From DASZTU01 sp035493835 (GTDB taxonomy: Bacteria > Pseudomonadota > Alphaproteobacteria > Rhizobiales > Devosiaceae), in NCBI GenBank assembly GCA_035493835.1, contig DATJHO010000166.1, positions 1 to 8,693 on the forward strand: a stretch of 8,693 bases of DNA. Direction: 5' to 3'. The translations under genes were made by a program, and so were the position numbers. Under the pieces are notes generated by a model. The model did no database searches. It was not told the origin of the DNA and saw only the letters and a program-made list of their open reading frames with translations. Below are positions 1 to 6,253 of the stretch, one piece after another (the first letter of the stretch is position 1; each line of letters begins with the position of its first letter).

Positions 1-837
1 ATTGGCGACACGCTGGCCGAGGTCGCTCCCGATGTTGCACTCCTCACCGAGATCGACAAGGGCATGGCGCGCTCGGGCAATGGCCACCGCGTCGCCGAAC
101 TCGCGGCGCGGTTTGGCTGGAACTACGCCTACGGCGTCGAATTCATCGAACTCGACCATGGCAACCCCGAGGAGCGTGCCGCCCATGCCGGCGAGACCGA
201 CCTCTCGGGTTTTCATGGCAACGGCATCATCTCCGGCCTGCCGCTGCTCCGCCCCTTCATGGTGCGTCTGGAGGCCGAGGGAACGTGGTTCGGCAGGGCG
301 CGGGGGGAGCCCCGTGTCGGCGGACGGATGGCGATCGGCGGCCAGGTCGAACTGGGTGGAAGGCGGGTCACGCTGGTTGCAGTGCACCTCGAGAGCAATT
401 CGGATCCTGAACATCGGGCCGGGCAGGTTGCGCACTTGCTCGGCGTCATCCAGCGCTACGACGCCGAGGCGCCGATCCTGATCGGCGGCGACCTTAACAC
501 TTCAACCTTCTCATTCGACGAGCGCCGCAATCCGGAAATCGTCGCGGCCGCCCTCGCCGCCGATCCGTTCAGGCGAGTCCGGGTCGCGGCCTATGAGCCG
601 CTGTTCGCGCTTATGGAGTCGCGCGGCTTCGGCTGGAAGAACTGCAACGTGCCCGACGCGGTGACGCAACGGGTCGAGCAACCGGACCCGGCCGCGCGCA
701 GCCTGGGCAAGATCGATTGGTTCTTCAGTCGCGGCCTCAAAACGTCCTTGGCGGCGGTTATTCCGGCAATTCAGGCCGACGGGCGCCCCTTCTCGGACCA
801 TGAATGCCTCGTGGTGGAGATCGAATTGGCCGACTAA
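1..837 (+). CDS. Endonuclease/exonuclease/phosphatase family protein, 5'-truncated by window edge
   Basis: The reading frame is open from base 1 and ends at TAA 835-837, giving 278 residues; the true start lies upstream. The fold is the metal-dependent EEP (DNase I/AP endonuclease/sphingomyelinase-like) hydrolase. Visible landmarks, numbered from the first codon in the window, are DVALLTEID with the metal-binding Glu17, a VAVHLES strand with His129, GGDLNTS with Asp164 and Asn166, an IDWFF segment, and the terminal SDHECLVVEIE with Asp266-His267. All expected catalytic elements after the first strand are therefore present, and only an N-terminal strand and perhaps a short leader are missing. 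The substrate (phosphodiester in nucleic acid, lipid or a small molecule) cannot be deduced. The gene ends about 200 nt before the amide-sensor operon and is separated from it by hairpins, so it is probably an independent unit. An internal ATG at 64 is not the start, because conserved sequence precedes it. Confidence 0.88.
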   Translation: MGDTLAEVAPDVALLTEIDKGMARSGNGHRVAELAARFGWNYAYGVEFIELDHGNPEERAAHAGETDLSGFHGNGIISGLPLLRPFMVRLEAEGTWFGRARGEPRVGGRMAIGGQVELGGRRVTLVAVHLESNSDPEHRAGQVAHLLGVIQRYDAEAPILIGGDLNTSTFSFDERRNPEIVAAALAADPFRRVRVAAYEPLFALMESRGFGWKNCNVPDAVTQRVEQPDPAARSLGKIDWFFSRGLKTSLAAVIPAIQADGRPFSDHECLVVEIELAD

Positions 838-858
838 TTCGTCGCTGTGGCGCTGAGT

Positions 859-906
859 GTTCGCGGCCGGTTGCCCACATTGTGTGCAGAGCAAGCGGCC
901 GCGAAC
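859..906. repeat. Long inverted repeat / stem-loop after the hydrolase gene
   Basis: Bases 859-869 (GTTCGCGGCCG) and 896-906 (CGGCCGCGAAC) form a perfect 11-bp inverted repeat. Inside it TTGC 871-874 can pair with GCAA 891-894, and CACA 876-879 with TGTG 883-886 around a 3-nt loop, so nearly the whole 48 nt folds. It begins 21 nt after the TAA of the upstream gene. No T tract follows on either side, so it is not a canonical intrinsic terminator. It may stabilise or help end the upstream mRNA, or be a binding site. The pairing is seen directly; the role is inferred. Confidence 0.5.
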
Positions 907-922
907 TTCATAGGCAATTCGC

Positions 923-952
923 TTGACTTGCGCCGATCGATCTGGCCATCAT
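923..952 (+). promoter_or_regulatory. Possible sigma70-type promoter for the amide operon
   Basis: TTGACT at 923-928 is a good -35 match. CATCAT at 947-952 is a modest -10 match (4 of 6) after an 18-nt spacer. Transcription would begin near 959, giving a leader of about 80 nt that contains the terminator hairpin at 984-1026. The -10 region overlaps a dyad, GCCAT-C-ATGGC at 945-955, which could be an operator or chance. A clear sigma54 element was looked for and not found. Confidence 0.3.
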
Positions 953-973
953 GGCTGAAATCGAGCGGTAATT

Positions 974-987
974 GGGCATTTGGGCCC
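974..987 (+). promoter_or_regulatory. Candidate antiterminator hairpin competing with the leader terminator
   Basis: GGGC 974-977 can pair with GCCC 984-987 around a six-base loop ATTTGG. Its 3' arm uses the same bases as the 5' arm of the terminator, so the two structures exclude each other, as expected of an ANTAR-controlled leader. ANTAR RNA targets usually have paired hexaloops with A at position 1 and G at position 4. Here A1 fits but position 4 is T, and I saw no convincing first hairpin. The assignment is tentative. Confidence 0.22.
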
Positions 988-1026
988 CACTCCCGGCGCT
1001 TCTGCGACCGTGGTGTGGGGCTTTTT
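984..1026 (+). terminator. Intrinsic terminator in the amiC leader, probable AmiR-controlled attenuator
   Basis: GCCCCAC 984-990 pairs perfectly with GTGGGGC 1015-1021. CGGCGC 994-999 pairs with GCG-A-CCG 1004-1010 (one bulged A) around the TTCT loop, and TTTTT follows at 1022-1026. This is a complete factor-independent terminator. It lies 15 nt before the likely GTG start of the amide sensor, and the protein encoded next but one is an ANTAR antiterminator. The best reading is a leader attenuator that AmiR overcomes. It could instead merely end transcripts from the upstream hydrolase gene. Confidence 0.72.
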
Positions 1027-1030
1027 CATT

Positions 1031-1035
1031 GGGGG
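1031..1035 (+). promoter_or_regulatory. Likely ribosome binding site of the amide sensor gene
   Basis: GGGGG lies 6 nt before GTG 1042. It is an imperfect but G-rich Shine-Dalgarno-like sequence and the only one close to a start whose protein aligns end to end with AmiC. It sits just after the terminator T tract. Confidence 0.4.
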
Positions 1036-1041
1036 CTTCGC

Positions 1042-2205
1042 GTGCAGGCTGCCGCAGAGCAGGTGGCGATCGGCGTGCTGTTTTCGACCACGGGGCCTTA
1101 TGCCTCGCTGGGACGGGAAGGCTATTTCGGCGCGATGATGGCCATTGCCGAGATCAATGCCGCCCGCAGCCATCCCTTCACTCTCGCTGCCGTCACGCGC
1201 GACCCTCACGGCAATATCGAAGCCTATGCGGGACTCTGCCGGGAGATCATCGATGGCAGCGGGGCGCAGTTCGTGGTGGGCTGCACCACCTCCTGGAGCC
1301 GCAAGGAAGTCATTCCGGTGCTGGAAAAAACCGGCACGCACCTCTGGTATCCCTGTCCCTACGAGGGGTTCGAAGGCAACGAGCACGTCGTCTATGTCGG
1401 CGCCTGCCCCAACCAGCACATCCTGCCACTGCTGGAGCATGTGCTGCCCCGCTTCGGCGGCGATCCGATGCTCCTCGGCTCCAACTACATCTGGGGCTGG
1501 GAAACCAATCGCATCGCGCGCGAGTGCGTCGAGCGACACGGCGGAACGGTCAAGGCCGAGCGCTTCCTGCCGCTTGGCGACACCGACGTTGTGCATCTGA
1601 TTGAGGAGGTGCGGCGCAAGCGGCCGGATTTCATCCTCAACACGCTGATCGGCCCATCGTCGCAGGCCTTCGTCGAAGCCTATTGGCAGCTGGCGCAGGA
1701 CGAGCCGACCTTCGCGGCCGAAAAGCGCCCGATCATCAGCTGCAACTGGACCGAGAACGAGATTGCCGTGCTGGGCGAAAAGGCCACCGGCCATCTGGGC
1801 ATCTCGCCCTACTTTCAATCTATCGCGACACCTGACAATGCCGCATTTCTCGCTACTGCCAATCGCTTGGCGCCCGAGCAGCGCCACGTGTCGGCCTTCT
1901 TTGTGCAGGCCTACGTGGCCGTGCACATGATCGCCGACGGCATCGCCGCGACCGGCACCACCGATTCCGGGCGCGTCCTCGCCCATGCCCAGGCCACGAG
2001 CTTTGCAGCCCCTTTCGGCGCGCTGCGGATCCATGGCGATACCAATCACGCCATCCTTGCGCCGCGCATCGGGCGGGCGCGTGCGGATGGCGTTTTCGAT
2101 CTCGTCAGCCGGATCGAAACCCCCATCATTCCCGATCCCTATCTGGCGCGCGCGGACGAACCAGCTGCCGGTCGGCGCGTCGGCCATCTGCAGGTGGTGA
2201 AATGA
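1042..2205 (+). CDS. amiC: AmiC-like amide-sensing periplasmic-binding-fold protein (negative regulator of AmiR)
   Basis: This 387-residue type I periplasmic-binding-fold protein closely matches Pseudomonas aeruginosa AmiC (385 residues), the cytoplasmic amide receptor that holds AmiR inactive until an amide binds. GTG 1042 is chosen because the product then aligns almost residue for residue with AmiC from the first strand (VAIGVLFSTTG, Gly11). No signal peptide is present, as expected for a cytosolic sensor. The frame is open back to ATG 847, but that extension crosses the terminator and adds unrelated sequence. Shared landmarks are VGCTTSWSRK (78-88), YPCPYEGFE (103-111), PNQ (123-125) and GSNYIWGWETN (146-156). 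From memory of AmiC, its ligand residues Ser85, Tyr104 and Tyr150 are kept as Ser84, Tyr103 and Tyr149. Tyr83, Thr106 and Tyr152 are replaced by Thr82, Cys105 and Trp151, so the ligand may not be acetamide. The gene overlaps amiR by ATGA. A transporter-type urea/amide-binding role is less likely given the missing secretion signal. Confidence 0.87.
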   Translation: MQAAAEQVAIGVLFSTTGPYASLGREGYFGAMMAIAEINAARSHPFTLAAVTRDPHGNIEAYAGLCREIIDGSGAQFVVGCTTSWSRKEVIPVLEKTGTHLWYPCPYEGFEGNEHVVYVGACPNQHILPLLEHVLPRFGGDPMLLGSNYIWGWETNRIARECVERHGGTVKAERFLPLGDTDVVHLIEEVRRKRPDFILNTLIGPSSQAFVEAYWQLAQDEPTFAAEKRPIISCNWTENEIAVLGEKATGHLGISPYFQSIATPDNAAFLATANRLAPEQRHVSAFFVQAYVAVHMIADGIAATGTTDSGRVLAHAQATSFAAPFGALRIHGDTNHAILAPRIGRARADGVFDLVSRIETPIIPDPYLARADEPAAGRRVGHLQVVK

Positions 2206-2810
2206 GCGCCCGCCAGCTTTCGCCCAGTTTCGAGCAGCAGCGGGCGCTGATTCTCCATCGGCCGCACGTGACGGTCGATGCCATCGTCCGTCAGCTCACC
2301 CAGATCGGCATGGCGGCCGAGTTGTTCTGGCCGGACCTCCCGCCCAATCTCGAGGTGGGCGGTTACGGCGCAATTTTCTTCGACGTCGATCTCGGGCATG
2401 ACGAGCAATTTCCCTGGCCGGCCGGCGAGGCGCCGATCCCCGCGATCGCCCTCATCGGCAGCGAAGCGCCCGGCCGCATCGCCTGGGCCATAAGGCGCGG
2501 CGCGGATGCGCAATTGCTAAAACCCATCACCGGCGGCGGCATCTATTCGGCCGTGCTGATCGCCCGCGAGGCTTTTGACCGCCGGCGGGCCCTCAGCGCT
2601 AATGTCGCGGCGCTAAAAGCCCGGCTGGACCTGCGCGAACCCTTGGCCCAAGCCACGGCGCTGCTGATGGTCGCCGAAAACATCTCGCCTAAGGCGGCCT
2701 ATGACCGCTTGCGCCGGCAGGCGATGGCCGAGCGGCTTCCCATCGAGGCGCTGGCGACAAGGCTGCTCGAAGCGCAGCGCGACCAAGGTCGGCGCCATGA
2801 CCGCGCTTGA
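2202..2810 (+). CDS. amiR: AmiR-like ANTAR-domain transcription antiterminator
   Basis: This 202-residue protein has the AmiR layout: an N-terminal pseudo-receiver domain (about 12-125), a connecting helix (about 125-145, RRALSANVAALKARL), and a C-terminal ANTAR RNA-binding three-helix domain (about 148-195). The ANTAR core is visible as ALLMVAENISPKAAYDRLRRQAM and then LPIEALATRLLEA. P. aeruginosa AmiR (196 residues) binds nascent leader RNA and blocks termination, and is held inactive by AmiC. The ATG overlaps the amiC stop as ATGA, with AGGTGG just upstream, so the two proteins are translationally coupled as expected for a complex. Unlike P. aeruginosa AmiR as I recall it, this protein has an Asp (61) in IFFDVDL, Ser87 and Lys107 in LLKPI, where true receivers keep their phosphoacceptor Asp, Thr/Ser and Lys. 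The acidic pair after strand 1 is missing (LILHRPH), so phosphorylation is doubtful. Its likely target is the hairpin at 984-1026. Confidence 0.88.
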   Translation: MSARQLSPSFEQQRALILHRPHVTVDAIVRQLTQIGMAAELFWPDLPPNLEVGGYGAIFFDVDLGHDEQFPWPAGEAPIPAIALIGSEAPGRIAWAIRRGADAQLLKPITGGGIYSAVLIAREAFDRRRALSANVAALKARLDLREPLAQATALLMVAENISPKAAYDRLRRQAMAERLPIEALATRLLEAQRDQGRRHDRA

Positions 2811-3678
2811 CGTCGAAACCTCCAGGCCCCTGTCGGTCGGCGGCCGGCTGCTGCGCCGGCCGCTCGCGGTTGCGGGCCTTGCGGTCATCGCCGTGGCGGT
2901 GCTGGCGGCGGTGTTCGCGCAATGGGTCGCGCCTTGTCCGCCGGACCAGCAATTCTTCGACGGCCTCACGCTCGAGGGCGCACCGCTGCCGCCAGGTGGA
3001 AAATTCCTCTTTGGCAGCGACCTGCTCGGCCGGGACCTGCTGTCGCGGCTGATCTACGGCACTCAGACCTCGCTCATCATCGGCGTGGTCGCCAATGGCA
3101 TCGCGGTGCTGATCGGGGCCTCTATCGGCATCGTCGCGGGTTTCTTCCGCGGCTTCATCGGCGGGGCGCTGATGCGCTTCACCGATTTGATGATGGCGTT
3201 TCCGGCGCTGCTACTGGCGATCGTGCTCGCCGCGACCTTCAAGCCCAGCCTCTGGATCGTGGCCCTGGTCATCGCGATGGTGAACTGGGTGCAGATCGCC
3301 CGCGTCATCTATACCGAGACGCGCTCGCTCGCCGAACGGGATTTCGTCACCGCCGAACGGTCGCTGGGGGCCGGCACCGGACGCCTGCTCCTTTACCACA
3401 TCCTGCCGCATCTGGTGCCGACGCTTCTAGTCTATTCGACCCTCGGCATCTCGACCACAGTGCTGCTCGAGGCGACGCTCTCCTATCTCGGCGTCGGCGT
3501 GCAGCCGCCTACTCCCTCCTGGGGCAACATCATCTTTGAAAACCAGACCTATTTCAGCTCGGCGCCCTGGCTGGTGTTCATTCCGGGCGCGGCGATCATC
3601 GTTCTGGCGCTCGCGTTCAACCTCGTCGGCGACGCCCTGCGCGACATCCTCGATCCCACCCAGCAGGGACACCACTGA
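2797..3678 (+). CDS. ABC transporter permease, DppC/OppC type
   Basis: This is a 293-residue inner-membrane permease of the dipeptide/oligopeptide/nickel (PepT) importer family. ATG 2797 is preferred over the in-frame ATG 2701: it is preceded by AAGG at 2785-2788, and the product then begins with the usual short cytoplasmic tail and first membrane helix (about 22-42). The typical DppC N-terminal signature follows (KFLFGSDLLGRDLLSRLIYGTQTSL), then helices around 88-115, 125-150 and 155-175, and the EAA loop that contacts the ATPase beginning at Asp182 (DFVTAERSLGAG). The last stretch, LLEATLSYLGVGVQPPTPSWG, is highly diagnostic. The start overlaps the amiR stop by 14 nt, and the stop overlaps the next ATG by one base (TGATG). 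The DppC-type gene precedes the DppB-type gene, the reverse of the common order. The substrate is not determined by the permease. Confidence 0.93.
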   Translation: MTALDVETSRPLSVGGRLLRRPLAVAGLAVIAVAVLAAVFAQWVAPCPPDQQFFDGLTLEGAPLPPGGKFLFGSDLLGRDLLSRLIYGTQTSLIIGVVANGIAVLIGASIGIVAGFFRGFIGGALMRFTDLMMAFPALLLAIVLAATFKPSLWIVALVIAMVNWVQIARVIYTETRSLAERDFVTAERSLGAGTGRLLLYHILPHLVPTLLVYSTLGISTTVLLEATLSYLGVGVQPPTPSWGNIIFENQTYFSSAPWLVFIPGAAIIVLALAFNLVGDALRDILDPTQQGHH

Positions 3679-4598
3679 TGCCGCTCTACGTCGCCCGCCG
3701 GCTGCTGCAATCGGTGCTGATCCTGTTCGGCGTTTCGATCATCACCTTCATCCTGCTCTATCTGCTGCCGGCCGATCCGGTGCGCCAGATCGCGGGCCGC
3801 AGCGCCACCGCGGCAACCGTCGAAAGCATCCGCCACCAGCTCGGGCTCGACCTGCCGCTGCCGCAGCAATATGGCCGCTATCTCTGGGGCCTGCTACACG
3901 GCGATTTCGGCCGCTCCTACCTGCAAAAGACCGATGTCGGCACGCTGATCTGGTCGCGCCTGCCGGCAACGCTATTGCTGATGGTGGGCGCCATCGTCTG
4001 CGAACTGGTGCTCGGCCTCGCCATGGGTCTGGTCGCGGCGCTGAAGCGCGGCTCGGCGCTCGATCAGGGGCTGATGCTGATCTCCTTCGTCGGCGTCTCG
4101 GCGCCGCAATTTGTCGTCGGCATCCTGCTGCTCTACGTCTTTGCGGTGCAGCTCGGCTGGTTTCCGATCGGTGGTTACGGGCACTTTTCCAACCTGGTGC
4201 TGCCCTCGCTCACCCTCGGCTTCCTCGGCGCCGGCTGGTACTCGCGCATGATGCGCTCCTCGATGATCGACGTGCTGCGGCAGGATTACATCCGCACAGC
4301 CCGCAGCAAGGGGATCACCCGCGCAAAAGTGCTGTTCGGCCATGCGGTGCCGAACGCCATCCTGCCGATCATCGCCATGATCGGCATCGACATCGGCGTG
4401 TTCATGTCGGGCATCGTCGTGGTCGAAAGCGTCTTCGGCTGGCCGGGTATCGGCCAGCTCGCATGGCAGGCGATCCAGCGCGTCGACATCCCCATCATCA
4501 TGGGCGTGACGCTGGTTTCGGCCCTCGCCATCGTCCTCGGCAACCTTCTGGCGGATCTGGTCGCACCTCTGATTGATCCGCGAATAAAACTTCAATGA
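3678..4598 (+). CDS. ABC transporter permease, DppB/OppB type
   Basis: This 306-residue inner-membrane permease is the partner of the DppC-type subunit. It has the standard DppB start, ARRLLQSVLILFGVSIITF, with the first membrane helix at about 9-31 and the LPADPVRQIAG periplasmic segment. The region LGLDLPLPQQYGRYLWGLLHGDFGRSY follows, then a central helix bundle (about 95-170 and onward). The EAA loop begins at Asp203 (DYIRTARSKGITRAKVLFGHAVPNA). The ending, VVVESVFGWPGIGQLAWQAI, and the final DPRIKL are typical. Length and motifs are complete. Translation is coupled to both neighbours: TGATG at the start and ATGA at 4595-4598. That second ATG is probably not the real start of the next gene. 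Family assignment is near certain; the transported compound is unknown. Confidence 0.94.
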   Translation: MPLYVARRLLQSVLILFGVSIITFILLYLLPADPVRQIAGRSATAATVESIRHQLGLDLPLPQQYGRYLWGLLHGDFGRSYLQKTDVGTLIWSRLPATLLLMVGAIVCELVLGLAMGLVAALKRGSALDQGLMLISFVGVSAPQFVVGILLLYVFAVQLGWFPIGGYGHFSNLVLPSLTLGFLGAGWYSRMMRSSMIDVLRQDYIRTARSKGITRAKVLFGHAVPNAILPIIAMIGIDIGVFMSGIVVVESVFGWPGIGQLAWQAIQRVDIPIIMGVTLVSALAIVLGNLLADLVAPLIDPRIKLQ

Positions 4599-4612
4599 GC
4601 CAACAAGTCACG

Positions 4613-4618
4613 GGAGAG
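4613..4618 (+). promoter_or_regulatory. Ribosome binding site that fixes the start of the solute-binding protein
   Basis: GGAGAG lies 6 nt before ATG 4625, which begins a clean signal peptide. The earlier in-frame ATG at 4595 has no comparable site and would add ten polar residues in front of the signal peptide. Confidence 0.72.
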
Positions 4619-4624
4619 CCTTTA

Positions 4625-6253
4625 ATGCGAAAGAGTTTGATGACCGGGGTGGCGCTCGCCGCCCTGTTCGCGATGTCGGGAGGTGCGGCCCTTGCGGTCG
4701 AGCCGAAGCAGGGCGGCACCATGACCGCAACGTTCAAGGACGACGTTTCGACCCTCGACCCCGCCATCGGTTATGACTGGCAGAACTGGTCGATGATCAA
4801 GTCGCTGTTCAGCCGGCTGATGGACTACAAGCCCGGCACCACCGAACTGACGCCCGACCTCGCCGAGAGCTATTCCATCTCCCCCGACGGGCTGACCTAT
4901 ACCTTTAAGCTCCGCCACGGAGTCAAATTTCACAACGGCCGCGAGATGACGGCGACGGACGTCGCCTATTCCTACAACCGCACCGTGAACCCCAAGACCC
5001 AGAGTCCGGGGCAGGGCTTTTTCAAGTCGATCGCCGGCTATGACGACGTCGCGGCCGGCAAGGCCACCGAGATGAGCGGCATCAAGGTCGTCGACCCCGA
5101 TACGATTGCCATCACCCTGGCGAAGCCCGACGCCACGTTCCTGCAGGTCGTGGCGCTGAACTTTGCCGGCGTCGTAGCCAAGGAAGATGTCGACAAGTGG
5201 GGCGCTGACTACGGCCATCACCCCGATGGCACGGGCGCTTTCTATCTCGAGAACTGGACGCTGGGGCAGGAACTCGTCCTCAAGCGCAACCCTGACTATT
5301 ACATGAAGGGCGTGCCCTATCTCGATGAGATTGATTTCAAGATCGGCGCCGAGCCGCTGACCGCGCTGCTGCAGCTGCAGAAGGGCGAAATCGACTATGC
5401 CGGCGACGGCATTCCGCCGGCAAAATTCCTCGAGGTGATGAACGATCCCGAGCAGAAGAAGCTGGTGGTTCAAGCCCCACAGCTCGAAACCAGCTATCTC
5501 ACCATCAAGACGACGATGAAGCCGTTCGACAACCTCAAGGTCCGCCAGGCAGTCAACATGGCGATCAACAAGGAGCGCATCGTCAAGATCATCAACGGCC
5601 GTGCCGATGTCGCCAACCAGCCCCTGCCTCCCGGCATGCCGGGCTACGACAAGGACTACAAGGGCTATTCCTATGATCCGGAAAAGGCCAAGGCGCTGCT
5701 GAAGGAGGCCAATTACGATGCCAGCCAGTCCTTCGACCTCTACGTCTACAACACCGATCCCAACCCGCGTATCGCCCAGGCGATCCAGCAGGATCTCGCG
5801 GCAGTAGGCATGACGGTCGCGATCAAGTCGCTGGATCAGGCCAACGTCATTGCCGCGGGCAGCGAACCCGACCAGGCGCCGCTGGTCTGGTCGGGCGGCA
5901 TGGCCTGGATCGCCGACTTCCCCGATCCGAGCGATTTTTATGGGCCGATCCTCGGCTGCGCCGGCGCGGTGAAGGGCGGCTGGAACTGGTCGCTCTACTG
6001 CAACAAGGACATCGAGGCGATGGCCGCCAAGGCCGACGCGATGGTCTCGCCCGACCAGGCGCAGGCCCGCGCCGATCTCTGGAAGCAGATCTTCGACAAG
6101 GTCCAGGACGATGCCCCCTGGGTGCCGGTGTTCAACGAGGAGCGCTACACCATGCACTCCGCCCGTATCGCCGGCGACAAGAGCCTCTTCGTCGATCCGG
6201 TTCACGTCCCCGTCAATTACAACTATGTCTATGCGACCGATGCACAGCCATAG
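4625..6253 (+). CDS. ABC transporter solute-binding protein, family 5 (DppA/OppA type)
   Basis: This 542-residue periplasmic protein captures the substrate and delivers it to the DppB/DppC-type channel. A Sec signal peptide is evident: MRK, a hydrophobic core at 5-17, and cleavage after Ala24 in ALA-VEPKQ. There is no lipobox Cys. The mature protein begins GGTMTATFKDDVSTLDPAIGYD and contains the family signature LAESYSISPDGLTYTFKLRHGVKFHNGREMTATDV. Later come GTGAFYLENWTLGQELVLKRNPDYY, a FDNLKVRQAVNMAINKERIV segment and a YDPEKAKALLKEANY segment, all standard for SBP_bac_5. Length is normal and the C-terminus is intact. Family members bind peptides, glycosides, opines, nickel chelates or drugs, so the ligand is open. 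Cotranscription with an amide sensor and an amidase suggests an amide-bearing compound (inference). The gene overlaps the amidase start by 14 nt. Confidence 0.93.
   Translation: MRKSLMTGVALAALFAMSGGAALAVEPKQGGTMTATFKDDVSTLDPAIGYDWQNWSMIKSLFSRLMDYKPGTTELTPDLAESYSISPDGLTYTFKLRHGVKFHNGREMTATDVAYSYNRTVNPKTQSPGQGFFKSIAGYDDVAAGKATEMSGIKVVDPDTIAITLAKPDATFLQVVALNFAGVVAKEDVDKWGADYGHHPDGTGAFYLENWTLGQELVLKRNPDYYMKGVPYLDEIDFKIGAEPLTALLQLQKGEIDYAGDGIPPAKFLEVMNDPEQKKLVVQAPQLETSYLTIKTTMKPFDNLKVRQAVNMAINKERIVKIINGRADVANQPLPPGMPGYDKDYKGYSYDPEKAKALLKEANYDASQSFDLYVYNTDPNPRIAQAIQQDLAAVGMTVAIKSLDQANVIAAGSEPDQAPLVWSGGMAWIADFPDPSDFYGPILGCAGAVKGGWNWSLYCNKDIEAMAAKADAMVSPDQAQARADLWKQIFDKVQDDAPWVPVFNEERYTMHSARIAGDKSLFVDPVHVPVNYNYVYATDAQP

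Noticed and set aside
945..955. GCCAT-C-ATGGC dyad as a firm operator
   Set aside because: An 11-nt dyad occurs by chance too often here, and no DNA-binding repressor is encoded in the window. Kept only as a remark on the promoter.
949..2187. 412-codon open frame on the minus strand opposite the amide sensor
   Set aside because: The translation has no recognisable domain and mirrors a well-supported + strand gene. Long antisense frames are expected in GC-rich coding DNA.
3536..4576. 346-codon + strand frame across the DppB-type gene
   Set aside because: Arg/Pro/Ala-rich shadow in another frame; the DppB frame explains the region fully.
4595..4625. ATG 4595 as the start of the solute-binding protein
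   Set aside because: It would put ten polar residues before the signal peptide, while ATG 4625 has a strong ribosome site 6 nt upstream.
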